Assembly (NCBI RefSeq): GCF_003966125.1
Contig: NZ_RXMA01000011.1
Coordinates: 1 to 64,000 of the forward strand
Length of the DNA stretch: 64,000 nucleotides
Direction: 5' to 3'
Origin: Azospirillum griseum
GTDB taxonomy: Bacteria > Pseudomonadota > Alphaproteobacteria > Azospirillales > Azospirillaceae
The notes under the pieces are model-generated. The model saw nothing but the letters and a program-made list of their open reading frames with translations, was not told the DNA's origin and ran no database searches. This document shows positions 49,420-59,163 of the stretch, piece by piece. Position numbers and translations under genes: made by a program. The number at the start of each line of letters is the position of its first letter. Positions within the stretch are counted from its first letter, which is position 1.

Positions 49420-50235
49420 TTGGAACACAACAACGTCGAATCCAACCGCGTGCGGCTGCATGGCCCGGAAGGGTTCGAGGGCATGCGCAAGGCCGGTCGC
49501 CTGGCCGCCCTGACGCTCGACTTCATCGGCCCCTATGTCCAGCCGGGCATCACCACAGGCGAGCTTGACCGCATTCTGGAGCAATTCATCCGCGACCATG
49601 GGGCAATCCCCGCCCCGCTCGGCTATCGCGGTTTTCCGCGCGCCAACTGCATTTCGGTCAACCACGTCGTCTGTCACGGCATCCCCGGCGACAAGCGGCT
49701 GGTCAACGGCGACGTGCTGAACATCGACGTCACCCCCATCGTCGATGGCTGGTACGGCGATTCGAGCCGGATGTATCTGTGCGGCGATGTTGGCGTTAAG
49801 GCGCGCAAGCTGATCGATGTGACCTATGAATCGATGATGCTCGGCATCGCCGCCGTCAAGCCCGGTGCCACGCTGGGTGACATCGGCCACGCCATCCAGA
49901 CCCATGCGGAGGCGAACCGCTTTTCCATCGTCCGCGATTTCTGCGGCCACGGGCTGGGCCGGGTGTTCCACGAGCCGCCGTCCGTCCTGCATTACGGCAA
50001 GCCGGGCGAAGGGCTGGTGCTGCGCGAGGGCATGATCTTCACCATCGAACCGATGCTGAACGCCGGTCGCCACGACGTGAAGATCCTCAGCGACGGGTGG
50101 ACCGCCGTGACCAAGGACAAATCCCTGTCCGCCCAGTTCGAGCATTCCATCGGCGTCACCGCCGACGGGGCGGAGATCTTCACCCTGTCCCCGGCCGGGC
50201 ACACCAAGCCGCCCTACCCCGAGGCCACGGCCTGA
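49420..50235 (+). CDS. map: type I methionine aminopeptidase
   Basis: This enzyme of about 271 residues removes N-terminal methionine from new proteins. All dimetal ligands are present: Asp in NIDVTP, Asp in YGDSS, His in GHGLGRVFHE, Glu in FTIEPM and Glu in QFEHSIGV. No ATG gives a normal N-terminus. A TTG at 49420 preceded by TTGGGGG fits the family length best, and a GTG at 49375 is the longer alternative. The gene is between sfsA and radC on the same strand. Confidence 0.95.
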   Translation: MEHNNVESNRVRLHGPEGFEGMRKAGRLAALTLDFIGPYVQPGITTGELDRILEQFIRDHGAIPAPLGYRGFPRANCISVNHVVCHGIPGDKRLVNGDVLNIDVTPIVDGWYGDSSRMYLCGDVGVKARKLIDVTYESMMLGIAAVKPGATLGDIGHAIQTHAEANRFSIVRDFCGHGLGRVFHEPPSVLHYGKPGEGLVLREGMIFTIEPMLNAGRHDVKILSDGWTAVTKDKSLSAQFEHSIGVTADGAEIFTLSPAGHTKPPYPEATA

Positions 50236-50337
50236 TCGTCCGAATCCGTGTGTTTCGCTTTTTGCGTGCGTGTCCTCTGGGCGCTCACGCAAGAAGGCTC
50301 TATAGTCATCGCCGAGCATCAGTATGGCGATGGGCGA

Positions 50338-51222
50338 ATGACGGGCGGCAAACGCAAAAAGAGCGCAGGCAAACAGTCGGAGACGGCGCACACCGCTTCA
50401 AGCGGCGGACTGAGTGACGCTGGATTGCGCAGCGCCACCCTGAGCAACGCCGAATTGTTCCCGGATTTGCCGCAAGTCACGCCCGTCACACCAGCCGCCG
50501 CGTTCACGGGGGATACCGCACCGGGCGACGATGCCGACCACCACAGCGGCCACCGCGAACGCCTGCGCGGGCGCTTCCTGAACCGGGGGGCCGACGCGCT
50601 GGAGGATTACGAGCTGTTGGAGATGGTGCTGTTCACCGCCATCCCACGGTGCGACGTGAAGCCGCTGGCCAAGACGTTGATCCAGGCCTTTGGCGATCTG
50701 TGGGGGGTGGTCAACGCCCCGGCGGAGCGGCTGCGCGGCTTCAAGGTCGATCGCGCGTCGATGAACAGTGATGTCGCCGTCGCCACCGTGCGGATTGTCG
50801 GAGCAGCGGCCTTGCGGGCGATGCAGCAGCGGGTCATCAACCGTCCGGTGCTGGCCTCCTGGCAAGCCTTGCTCGATTACTGCGCGGCGGCGATGGCGCA
50901 CGAGCCGACCGAACAGTTCCGCCTGCTGTTCCTGGACCGCAAAAACATCCTGATCGCCGACGAGGTGCAGCAGCGCGGCACGGTGGACCACACCCCGGTC
51001 TACCCGCGCGAGGTGGTCAAGCGCGGGTTGGAGCTGTCGGCCAGCGCCGTCATCCTGGTGCACAACCACCCCTCGGGCGATCCCACCCCCAGCCGCGCCG
51101 ACATCGAGATGACCAAGGAGATCGTGCGCGCCGCCCAGGCGGTGGGGCTGGCGGTGCACGATCATCTGATCATCGGCAAGGGCGGCAAACACACCAGCTT
51201 CAAGGCGCAGCGTCTGCTGTGA
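50338..51222 (+). CDS. radC: RadC family JAB-domain protein
   Basis: This 294-residue protein has an N-terminal helix-hairpin-helix-like region (GHRERLRGRFLNRGADALEDYELLEMVLF) and a C-terminal JAB/MPN domain with the metal motif HNHPSGDPTPSRAD. ATG 50338 (MTGGKRKK) is chosen although its ribosome site is poor; longer in-frame starts exist. An Ala/Thr/Pro-rich N-terminal region of about 60 residues is probably disordered. Despite its name, RadC's role in repair is unsettled. Confidence 0.93.
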   Translation: MTGGKRKKSAGKQSETAHTASSGGLSDAGLRSATLSNAELFPDLPQVTPVTPAAAFTGDTAPGDDADHHSGHRERLRGRFLNRGADALEDYELLEMVLFTAIPRCDVKPLAKTLIQAFGDLWGVVNAPAERLRGFKVDRASMNSDVAVATVRIVGAAALRAMQQRVINRPVLASWQALLDYCAAAMAHEPTEQFRLLFLDRKNILIADEVQQRGTVDHTPVYPREVVKRGLELSASAVILVHNHPSGDPTPSRADIEMTKEIVRAAQAVGLAVHDHLIIGKGGKHTSFKAQRLL

Positions 51223-51306
51223 CCGGCGGCTGTGGTGGGCGGCGGGTTCAGACCAGCCCCACAGTCATCGCGTCAAACCATCACCCGATCCGCCATCAAT
51301 CCGCCG

Positions 51307-54300
51307 TCAATCCGCCACGTCGGCAATCTCGACCACACCGGTCGAACGCTCCCGTTTTGACAGCGGTTGAGCCTCATCCCGGGGGGATTGCGGTTCTCCA
51401 GTCTGGGCCTTCAGGAAGGACACGAAATCGTCGTAGGGCATCGGGCGGCCCAGCAGGTAGCCCTGGATCTGTTCGCAGCCGAGATTGGCGAGGCAGGAAA
51501 ACTGCTCCTCCGTCTCCACCCCTTCGGCCAGGGTCTGCATGCTCAGGGACCGCGCCATGCTGATGATCGCCTCGGCGATGGCCCCACTGTCGGGATCGTT
51601 GGGCTTCAATTCATTGACGAAGCTGCGGTCGATCTTCAGCTTGTCCACCCGGAAGCGCTTGAGGTAGCTGAGGCTGGAATAGCCGGTGCCGAAATCGTCG
51701 ATGGCCAATTGCACGCCCATTTCGCGCAGTTGGGCGAAGGTTTCGGCCACCAGTTCGGAATCGTCCATCAGAACGCTTTCCGTCACCTCCAGTTCCAGCG
51801 CTTCCGCCGGAACGTTGTAGGCCGACAGCCAGCCCGCCACCCGGTCGGCCAGACCGGGGCGGCGCATCTGCACCGCCGACAGGTTGACAGCGATCAACAG
51901 ATCCTGATGCCGCAACAGCTCCGCCGCACGGCGGCAGGCCTCGCCCAGCACCCAATCGCCCAGGGGCAGGATCAGGCCGGTGTCCTCGGCCACCGGGATG
52001 AACTGACCGGGCATGATGAGCGTGCCGTCGGGCTGTCGCCAGCGCACCAGCGCCTCCGCCCCGACCAGACGACGCCCACCCACGGCGAACTGCGGCTGGA
52101 AGAACAGCTCCAACTCGTTGTTGGCCAGCGCCCGGCGCAGGTTGTTTTCCGTCCACATCCGATCGGACGCCCGGCGATTCAGCTCCGGCGTGAAGAAATG
52201 ATAGGTGGCGCGCCCGCCATCCTTGGCCGCGTACATCGCCATGTCGGCGTTTTTCAGCAGCGCGTCGATGGTGGTCCCGTCCTGCGGGTAGATGGCCACC
52301 CCGATGGACGGCGTAACCTGCAACTCATGCCCGTCGATCAGGAAGGGTTCGGACAGGTTTTTCAGCACCTTGCGCGCGACGATTCCGGCGGCGTCGCTGG
52401 AGTCCATGTCGCTGATGAGGATGATGAACTCGTCGCCGCCCTGACGGCTGACCGTGTCGCTGGCCCGCACGGTGGCCTGAAGCCGCACCGCGACCTCGCG
52501 CAACAGCTTGTCGCCGACCTCGTGCCCCAGACTGTCGTTGATGGTCTTGAAGCGGTCGAGATCGACGAACAGCAGACCAACCTTGTTGCCGTGCCGTTCC
52601 GCCGACAGCATCGCCCGTTCCAGACGGTCGCGCAGCAGAAAGCGGTTGGGCAGATCGGTCAGGAAGTCATACTGCGCCAGATGGCGGATGCGCTCCTCCT
52701 GCGCACGGGTTTCGGTGATGTCGGTGAAGGCGGCGATGTAATTGACGACCGCGCCAGCCTCGTTCACCACCGCCTTGACGCTCAACCACTCCGGAAAGAC
52801 ATCTCCATTCTTGCGGGTGTTCCAGATTTCCCCGGCCCAGTGGCCGTTGGTCTGCAACTGTTCCCACATGTCTTGGAAAAACGCCGGGTCATGGCGGTTG
52901 GACCGGAGGAATTTCGGGTCCTGCCCCACCGCCTCGTCCCGGCTGTAGCCGGTGATGCGGGTGAAGGCGTCGTTGGCGGCGACGATCCGGTTGCGCTCGT
53001 TGGTGACGAACATGCCTTCGGCGGCGTTGTCGAACACCTTGGCCGACAGGCGCAATTCCCATTCCGCCCGTTTGCGCTCCGTGATGTCGCGGGCGATGGC
53101 GGAATAATAGGTGTCGCCGTCATAGGCGATCCGGCTGGCCGTGACCTCCAGTTCCAAGGTGCGGCCGTCCGGCGTGCGGTAGACGGTTTCGTAATGGGCG
53201 GCGGTGTCGTCCGGTCCCTCGGCGAACCGCTTCAGCAGATCCGCCTGCCCCATCACCAGATGCTCCAGCGTGCCGCCCAGGGCGGCGCAGCCGAAGGGGT
53301 TGATGTAGGCGATGCGCAACTGGGCGTCGGCCAGGACGACGATTTCGGAGACGTGATCGACGAAGAAGTTGGCCAGATACAGTTGGCGGGCGCGTTCGCG
53401 CAGCATGGTGTCGCTGCGCCGCATGCTGCTTTCGTATTTGTGGACCAGACGCCGGATCCAGCCGGTGATGAGCCAGGAGACGCCCACCGACGCCGCCAGC
53501 GCCAAAGCCAGAACGGCCACGGTGGTCAGCACCCGCTGGTCCACGCCCCGGCTGATTTCGGCGCGCCGCGCCTCCATCTCCCGCGCCACATCGTCGATGT
53601 AGAATCCGGCGATCAGCGACCACCCCCAGACGCCGGGGGCCGAAACATAGGCCATTTTAGGCGTTGGCCGCCCCGACACCGGGTGCACCCAATCATAGCG
53701 GATTTCCCCGCCGCCCTTGCGCGCGATGTCCAGGAATTTCAGAACCAGCTCGCGCTCGACCTCCCAGGGCAGTTCACTCGCGTTCATGCCCTCCGAGGTG
53801 GGCGAGGTCAGCGACAGCAGGACCCGGCCATCCTCGCGCAGCACGCCGACATAGCCGCTTTCGCCGAATCGGAAGGAGCGCAAGCGATCCAGCGATTCCT
53901 GTTGCAGCTTGGCCTCCACCGCCGCCATCGAATCGCTGGCCCCGATGATCCAGTCATACGGTTCGAACCGGCGGACATAGGCGATCTTGTCCACCATCTT
54001 GGTGGGGTTGTCTGGCATGCTCCAGCGGTAACGGGCGAAGCCGCGCAGATGCGGGTCGTGCGCCGCGCGCAGCAGCTCCTGCATCACCTTGGCCGCCGCC
54101 GTGTCGCTCGACCCGATGGGCGACCATCCCTCCCGCTTGGGATCCATGGGCATCAGCACCGTGGTCCCGACCGGGTCGTTGATGAAGTAATAGCCCCGCC
54201 CGTTGGCAAAGCGCAGCGGACGCAACGTGTCCTTGATCGATTCCTTCACCGCCGCTTCGGGCAGCAGGTCCTTCTGCCGCTCGTAAACGGCGCGCGCGAT

Positions 54301-54618
54301 GGTGTAGGCCTCATCCACCTGGGTGCGAAGCTGTTCCTTCAGCAACGGCTCGGTGCGCGAGCGCATGTAAGCCAGATAGGACCGCGCGTTCTCGACCTCC
54401 TGCTCCAACGCCTGGCGCTGTTCCTGAAGGTAGCGGGTCTCCGACTGGTGCAGGTCGGTCTCGAAATCCGCCCAATGCTGCCAGACGAAGTAAAAACCCA
54501 GGCCAAGCACCAGCACCGTCACCAGCGACAGCGACGCCAAAAACTGCAGGCGGTACAGCCGGGCCTCGTCGGACGAGCGAGACGGCTCGCGCACCAACTC
54601 GGCAACAGGATCAGACAA
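51307..54618 (-). CDS. Cache-PAS-PAS-GGDEF-EAL signalling protein
   Basis: This 1103-residue membrane protein may both make and degrade cyclic di-GMP. TM1 (about 27-46) and TM2 (about 364-388) bracket a large periplasmic sensor with two Cache-like modules. Two PAS domains follow (about 417-520 and 525-640). The GGDEF domain has an intact GGDEF (727-731) and an upstream inhibitory-site RASD. The EAL domain has EALVRW, NLSA, EVTES, DDFGTGYSS and KIDRSFV, so both halves look catalytically complete. The TTG at 54618 is chosen because AGGAGGAGGT lies just upstream; the longer frame is unlikely. It probably couples an external ligand to the motile/sessile choice. Confidence 0.94.
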   Translation of the reverse strand: MSDPVAELVREPSRSSDEARLYRLQFLASLSLVTVLVLGLGFYFVWQHWADFETDLHQSETRYLQEQRQALEQEVENARSYLAYMRSRTEPLLKEQLRTQVDEAYTIARAVYERQKDLLPEAAVKESIKDTLRPLRFANGRGYYFINDPVGTTVLMPMDPKREGWSPIGSSDTAAAKVMQELLRAAHDPHLRGFARYRWSMPDNPTKMVDKIAYVRRFEPYDWIIGASDSMAAVEAKLQQESLDRLRSFRFGESGYVGVLREDGRVLLSLTSPTSEGMNASELPWEVERELVLKFLDIARKGGGEIRYDWVHPVSGRPTPKMAYVSAPGVWGWSLIAGFYIDDVAREMEARRAEISRGVDQRVLTTVAVLALALAASVGVSWLITGWIRRLVHKYESSMRRSDTMLRERARQLYLANFFVDHVSEIVVLADAQLRIAYINPFGCAALGGTLEHLVMGQADLLKRFAEGPDDTAAHYETVYRTPDGRTLELEVTASRIAYDGDTYYSAIARDITERKRAEWELRLSAKVFDNAAEGMFVTNERNRIVAANDAFTRITGYSRDEAVGQDPKFLRSNRHDPAFFQDMWEQLQTNGHWAGEIWNTRKNGDVFPEWLSVKAVVNEAGAVVNYIAAFTDITETRAQEERIRHLAQYDFLTDLPNRFLLRDRLERAMLSAERHGNKVGLLFVDLDRFKTINDSLGHEVGDKLLREVAVRLQATVRASDTVSRQGGDEFIILISDMDSSDAAGIVARKVLKNLSEPFLIDGHELQVTPSIGVAIYPQDGTTIDALLKNADMAMYAAKDGGRATYHFFTPELNRRASDRMWTENNLRRALANNELELFFQPQFAVGGRRLVGAEALVRWRQPDGTLIMPGQFIPVAEDTGLILPLGDWVLGEACRRAAELLRHQDLLIAVNLSAVQMRRPGLADRVAGWLSAYNVPAEALELEVTESVLMDDSELVAETFAQLREMGVQLAIDDFGTGYSSLSYLKRFRVDKLKIDRSFVNELKPNDPDSGAIAEAIISMARSLSMQTLAEGVETEEQFSCLANLGCEQIQGYLLGRPMPYDDFVSFLKAQTGEPQSPRDEAQPLSKRERSTGVVEIADVAD

Positions 54619-55076
54619 CGAACCTCCTCCTGGCACGCGGAACAACGAACGGAGCCTTGCCGCGCCGCAATTCTTGCTGAATGCCCGCAAGACTGCAACC
54701 GCAAGCGCGCGGAAATGATCGTGGCGCGACTCCGAAACAGGATATTTCTCGCAAGAGAGTTGCCGGAGGCGACAACACCACCGGATGGCACGCCGCTGGC
54801 AGTTCCGTTTCCAGCGTCACGAACACAACCTTGGCGCTTTCACCCCCATCACTCGCACCAATTTTCCGGTCACTCCATTGCCTTAGCCGACTCTTGGGCG
54901 GAACTCCCCGCATGTTTGCGCCCCTGCCACGCCCTTCGCAAGGCTTTGCAACGGCGGCCTCCGCCGGTATGGTCGCGCGCGCGTGGCGGATCGCCCGCCG
55001 CCGGGTGCTTGGCGCACCCACCCCAACCGTTCGCCCACCGCCGTCGTTTCAGGACCGCATCCTTCGGAGAGTGCCG

Positions 55077-56372
55077 ATGATCCCCCGTTACACCCGCCCC
55101 GACATGGCCCGCATCTGGGAGCCGGAAAACCGCTTCCGCATTTGGTTCGAGATCGAGGCGCACGCCTGCGACGCGCAGGCCGAACTGGGCGTCATCCCCA
55201 AGGAGGCCGCTGCGGCCGTGTGGGCGCGCGGCAAGTGGGAAATCGACCGCATCGACGAGATCGAGCGCGAGACCCGGCACGACGTGATCGCCTTCCTGAC
55301 CAATCTGGCCGAGTATGTCGGGCCGGAGGCGCGCTTCGTCCACCAGGGCATGACCTCGTCCGACGTGCTGGACACCTGCCTGGCCGTGCAGCTGACCCAG
55401 GCCGCCGACCTGCTGCTGGACGGCATGGACAAGCTGCTGGACGCGCTGAAGCGCCGCGCCTACGAACACAAGAACACCGTGACCATCGGCCGCAGCCATG
55501 GCATCCACGCCGAGCCGACCACCTTCGGCCTGAAGCTGGCCGGTCACTACGCCGCCTTCGCCCGTGGGCGCGAGCGTCTGGTCCAGGCCCGCAAGGACAT
55601 CGCCACCTGCGCGATCTCCGGCGCGGTCGGCACCTTCGCCAACATCGACCCGCGCGTGGAAGAGCATGTCGCCGCCAAGCTGGGGCTGGCGGTGGAGCCG
55701 GTCTCCACCCAGGTCATCCCGCGCGACCGCCACGCCTTCTACTTCTCGGTCCTGGGCGTCATCGCGTCGAGCATCGAAAATCTGGCCGTGGAAATCCGCC
55801 ACCTGCAACGCACCGAGGTGCGCGAGGCGGAGGAGTATTTCCACCCCGGTCAGAAGGGGTCGTCGGCGATGCCGCACAAGCGCAACCCGGTGCTGTCGGA
55901 AAACCTGACCGGTCTGGCCCGCATCGTCCGCGCCGCCGTCACCCCGGCGCTGGAAAACGTCGCCCTGTGGCACGAGCGCGACATCTCCCACAGCTCGGTC
56001 GAGCGCATGTTCGGCCCCGACGCCACCGTGACGCTCGACTTCGCCCTGGCCCGTCTGACCGGCATGATCGAAAAGCTGGTGGTCTATCCGGAGCGCATGC
56101 AAAAGAACCTGGACGATCTGGGCGGTCTGGTCTTCTCGCAGCGCGTGCTGCTGGCCCTGACCCAGGCCGGGATGAGCCGCGAGGACAGCTACAAGGCGGT
56201 GCAGCGCAACGCCATGCAGGTGTGGGAAAAGGGCGGCAACTTCCTGGAGCTGCTGGCCAGCGACGCCGACGTCGCCAAGCACATCAGCCGCGAGACGCTG
56301 GCCCCGATGTTCGACATGTCCTATCACACCAAGCATGTCGACACGGTGTTCCAGCGCGTGTTCGGAGCGTGA
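55077..56372 (+). CDS. purB: adenylosuccinate lyase
   Basis: This 431-residue enzyme acts twice in purine synthesis, releasing fumarate from SAICAR and adenylosuccinate. The fumarase/aspartase signature GSSAMPHKRNP is intact, as are TSSDVLDTCLAVQL, the catalytic-His region TIGRSHGIHAEP and WHERDISHSSVERMF. ATG 55077 (MIPRYTRPDMARIW) has a GGAGAG site; the long in-frame extension upstream is non-coding. A clear terminator follows. Confidence 0.98.
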   Translation: MIPRYTRPDMARIWEPENRFRIWFEIEAHACDAQAELGVIPKEAAAAVWARGKWEIDRIDEIERETRHDVIAFLTNLAEYVGPEARFVHQGMTSSDVLDTCLAVQLTQAADLLLDGMDKLLDALKRRAYEHKNTVTIGRSHGIHAEPTTFGLKLAGHYAAFARGRERLVQARKDIATCAISGAVGTFANIDPRVEEHVAAKLGLAVEPVSTQVIPRDRHAFYFSVLGVIASSIENLAVEIRHLQRTEVREAEEYFHPGQKGSSAMPHKRNPVLSENLTGLARIVRAAVTPALENVALWHERDISHSSVERMFGPDATVTLDFALARLTGMIEKLVVYPERMQKNLDDLGGLVFSQRVLLALTQAGMSREDSYKAVQRNAMQVWEKGGNFLELLASDADVAKHISRETLAPMFDMSYHTKHVDTVFQRVFGA

Positions 56373-56406
56373 TCGGCTCCAGACCCGCTGTGTGAGTTGA
56401 TGCGGA

Positions 56407-56432
56407 ACGGGGCGCGTACAGCGCCCCGTTTT
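56407..56432 (+). terminator. rho-independent terminator of purB
   Basis: A perfect 9-bp stem ACGGGGCGC / GCGCCCCGT with loop GTACA is followed by TTTT, 35 bp after the purB stop. Confidence 0.85.
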
Positions 56433-56462
56433 CGTTTCCGCTGTGTGAGCGCCCGCCGTCCG

Positions 56463-57110
56463 TCAGCCGCGCGGCGTCAGGCCGTGCGCGATGGTGTGGG
56501 CCAGGGTGGCGACCACGCCCAGAACCCGGTCGTTGTCACGACCGAACACCACCTGATCCAAAAAGCCCAGGCCGAAACTCAACGTCGCGATCCCCGCCGC
56601 CACATTGGCCAGATCGACGTCAGCGGCGATGTGGCCCCGTTCGCGGAAGCTTTCCAAACGCTTGAGCAGGCAGGGAATCCGGCTTTCTGACAGCGCGCGC
56701 CCCATCTCCTCGGCGATCGCCGGATCGACCAGGGCGCGGGACAGCACCACGCGAGTGAAGTCGCGGCAGGCCCAGCTGTGCGCCAACTGCGCCGTCAGGA
56801 AATGCGCCAGATCGGCTTCCAGGCTGTCAGCGGGCGGGGGCAAGGCGCAGCCGCCGGTTTCCTGCCGCCAATAATGCTCGACCACCGCCAGCAGCAGCCC
56901 GCTCTTCCCGGAAAAATAGCGCTGGATGAGCTGTTCGTTGACCCCGGCCCGCCCGGCGATCTCCCGTGTCGTCGCGGCGTCGAATCCGCGCTGGGCGAAC
57001 ACCATCTTGGCGGCGTCGAGCAACGCGCCCTTGGTCGCCTCCCGGTCGCGCTTGCGCCCCGCGCCATCGCCACCGCAGCAATCATCCACGGGCGCTGTTC
57101 CCTGCTCCAC
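56463..57110 (-). CDS. TetR/AcrR family transcriptional regulator
   Basis: This 215-residue repressor has an N-terminal helix-turn-helix: TKGALLDAAKMVFAQRGFDAATTREIAGRAGVNEQLIQRYFSGKSGLLLAVVEHYW. A helical ligand-binding domain follows. The GTG at 57110 is favoured because GAGGAGG lies 8 nt upstream; a second GTG 12 codons earlier is possible. The first residues contain a CC pair (DDCCGGDG) that could be redox- or electrophile-sensitive. It is divergent from the alkene reductase gene, and the shared region carries two matched inverted repeats. Confidence 0.93.
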   Translation of the reverse strand: MEQGTAPVDDCCGGDGAGRKRDREATKGALLDAAKMVFAQRGFDAATTREIAGRAGVNEQLIQRYFSGKSGLLLAVVEHYWRQETGGCALPPPADSLEADLAHFLTAQLAHSWACRDFTRVVLSRALVDPAIAEEMGRALSESRIPCLLKRLESFRERGHIAADVDLANVAAGIATLSFGLGFLDQVVFGRDNDRVLGVVATLAHTIAHGLTPRG

Positions 57111-57159
57111 GGTCTCATCCTCCTCTGGGGCGTCCGTCACCCCCTGCGCTGTTGATAAT

Positions 57160-57221
57160 AAGTATGTCGATGCATACTTGACAAGGGGAGGCGGATGGAT
57201 CAAGTATGTACTCACATACAT
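57160..57221. promoter_or_regulatory. paired TetR-type operators and promoter between the regulator and alkene reductase
   Basis: Two inverted repeats share half-sites and spacing: AAGTATG-N6-CATACTT (57160-57179, perfect) and AAGTATG-N6-CATACAT (57202-57221, one mismatch), 42 bp apart or about four helical turns. A perfect -35 hexamer TTGACA (57178-57183) overlaps the edge of the first. The -10 zone for the reductase gene would fall on the second. Repressor binding would therefore block the promoter and probably the regulator's own. The site is AT-rich in a GC-rich genome. Confidence 0.72.
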
Positions 57222-57246
57222 ACAACCCGCCGACGAGACTCCCGCC

Positions 57247-58374
57247 ATGAGCCAGAGCACCCAAACCCAAGGCACCAGCGCCGACCTGTTCACCCCGCTG
57301 CGTCTGGGCGCCATCGAACTGCCCAACCGCATCATCATGGCCCCGCTCACCCGCAGCCGGGCCGGGGAAGGCAACGCGCCGACCGCGCTGAACGCCGAAT
57401 ATTACGCCCAGCGCGCCAGCGCCGGTTTGATCGTGACCGAGGCGACGCAGGTCTGCGACACCGCCCAGGGCTATCCCAACACGCCGGGCCTGCACACCGA
57501 CGCCCAGACCATCGGCTGGCGCGCGGTGGCCGAGGCGGTGCACGCCGCAGGTGGCCGCATCGTCACCCAATTGTGGCACACCGGCCGCATCTCCCACCCG
57601 CTGTTCCAGCCGAACGGCGCGCTGCCGCTGGCCCCGTCGGCCATCGCCGCGCAGGGCCAGCTTTACACCGGCCAGGGCATGGAACCCTTCCCGACGCCGC
57701 GCGCGCTGGAGACCGCCGAAATCCCCGCTCTGGTCCGCCATTTCGCCGATTCCGCCAAACGCGCGGTGTTCGACGCCGGTCTGGACGGTGTCGAGGTTCA
57801 TGGGGCGAACGGCTATCTGATCGACCAGTTCCTGCGCGACCGCACCAACCACCGCACCGATCAATATGGCGGCAGCGTGGAAAACCGCGCCCGCTTCCTG
57901 ATGGAGATCCTGGAGGCGACCACCCACGCCATCGGGGCGGACCGCGTCGGCCTGCGCCTGTCGCCGACCGGTGCCTTCAACGACATGGCCGACAGCGACC
58001 CGCTGGGCCATTTCACCACCGTCGCCAAGGCGCTGAACAGCTTCAATCTGGCCTATCTGCACGTGATCGAGGGCCGCCCCGGCCACCACATGGCCCCGGC
58101 GGAGGGTCAGCCGCACGTCGCCGCCGCCCTGCGGTCGGTCTACAAGGGAGCCTTGATTCTGAACGGCGGCTACAGCCGGGCCGACGCCGACGCCGCCATC
58201 GCCAAGGGTGAAGCCGACGCCATCAGCTTTGGCGAACCCTTCCTGGCCAACCCGGACCTGCCGGTCCGCTTCGCCCGCAACGCCGCGCTGAACGAACCCG
58301 ACCGCACGACCTATTACGGCGGCGGGGCCAAGGGCTACACCGATTATCCGGCGCTGGAGACGGTCGCCGCCTGA
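57247..58374 (+). CDS. alkene reductase of the old yellow enzyme family (NemA-like)
   Basis: This 375-residue FMN-dependent TIM-barrel enzyme reduces activated C=C bonds or nitro/electrophilic compounds with NAD(P)H. Motifs include PNRIIMAPLTRSRA, QLWHTGRISHP, VHGANGYLIDQFLRD and NHRTDQYGGSVENRARF, with the substrate-binding His-Asn type pair in EVHGAN. It is controlled by the divergent TetR regulator and twin operators, a typical electrophile-detoxification pair. The ribosome site is weak. Confidence 0.95.
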   Translation: MSQSTQTQGTSADLFTPLRLGAIELPNRIIMAPLTRSRAGEGNAPTALNAEYYAQRASAGLIVTEATQVCDTAQGYPNTPGLHTDAQTIGWRAVAEAVHAAGGRIVTQLWHTGRISHPLFQPNGALPLAPSAIAAQGQLYTGQGMEPFPTPRALETAEIPALVRHFADSAKRAVFDAGLDGVEVHGANGYLIDQFLRDRTNHRTDQYGGSVENRARFLMEILEATTHAIGADRVGLRLSPTGAFNDMADSDPLGHFTTVAKALNSFNLAYLHVIEGRPGHHMAPAEGQPHVAAALRSVYKGALILNGGYSRADADAAIAKGEADAISFGEPFLANPDLPVRFARNAALNEPDRTTYYGGGAKGYTDYPALETVAA

Positions 58375-58381
58375 CCAAACG

Positions 58382-58434
58382 GCACCGCCCCCGGAACGAG
58401 AGGCGGGCGGTGCTGCCCAGCGCGTTTTGCTGGG
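58382..58434 (+). terminator. double hairpin after the alkene reductase gene
   Basis: Stem GCACCGCCC / GGGCGGTGC (58382-58390 / 58405-58413) is followed by CCCAGC / GCTGGG (58416-58421 / 58429-58434) and a T-rich stretch. Confidence 0.6.
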
Positions 58435-58546
58435 TTCCTGTTGTTGTGTGCGCTCCCCCGGTTGGGGAACACGCCCCTGCTTCCCCAACCGCCGACGGCC
58501 GGACGCACGCCCCATGCGTTCGGCCGTCTCTTTGCGGCGGGTTCGG

Positions 58547-59158
58547 TCAGAGATTGGCGATGGCTTGGCGGATCGCCGTGCGGAACGCGTCCAGCGACGC
58601 GATGTCCAGCAGGAACAGCGCATGCCCGTGGGCGTCGCCCGCCGCGAGCGCCATGTCGATGCGCACGAACAGCACCGGATCGTCGGCCGACCCGATCACC
58701 TCTTCCGCCTTGCCGGAGCCATAGCCCGGAACGGTCCCGGCGATCTCACCACCGATCAGGTTCGACAGGCTGGCCAGACAACCGTTCAGGATGATGTTGC
58801 CGATCTCGGTCAGGGCGTCCTGTTCCATTTCGCCGGGGCCGTTGGCCGCCGGGTCGATGGGAACCAGCCGCCCAACCAGGGCCAGCGTCCCTTCCTCCGG
58901 GAAAATCAACATGGCTTCACCGGTGAAGGGACCGGCGAATTCGCCGCGCACGGCGCAGACCGGCGGCTTGATGCCCGGGGCCAGATCGTGGGTGATCCGG
59001 GCGCGGGTGGACACCGCGAAGGACGGCACCGACAACCGAACCTCTTCCCCCAGCATGGAACTCAGCGCCGCCGCCGGTTCCCCCATGCCGATGTTGAAGA
59101 GTTCGGCAATTGCGTCCGCTTCGTCGCCCGTCAAATGAAACGAGTCATCGGCGGCCAT
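58547..59158 (-). CDS. CheC-like phosphatase
   Basis: This 203-residue protein has two CheC-type active-site helices: DAIAELFNIGMGEPAAALSSM and LTEIGNIILNGCLASLSNLIG. Each has the E-x2-N and downstream Pro pattern, so both phosphatase sites look intact. CheC proteins dephosphorylate CheY-P. The gene follows directly on a CheY-like gene: a GTG at 59167 overlaps that gene's stop by 4 bp (GTGA), an alternative start to the ATG at 59158. The pair appears to be a private phospho-signal/phosphatase module. Confidence 0.88.
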   Translation of the reverse strand: MAADDSFHLTGDEADAIAELFNIGMGEPAAALSSMLGEEVRLSVPSFAVSTRARITHDLAPGIKPPVCAVRGEFAGPFTGEAMLIFPEEGTLALVGRLVPIDPAANGPGEMEQDALTEIGNIILNGCLASLSNLIGGEIAGTVPGYGSGKAEEVIGSADDPVLFVRIDMALAAGDAHGHALFLLDIASLDAFRTAIRQAIANL

Positions 59159-59163
59159 CGGCG

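Noticed and set aside
51367..55080. A 1237-codon open frame opposite the GGDEF-EAL gene
   Set aside because: It is the antisense shadow of a protein with all expected catalytic motifs; the composition is not protein-like.
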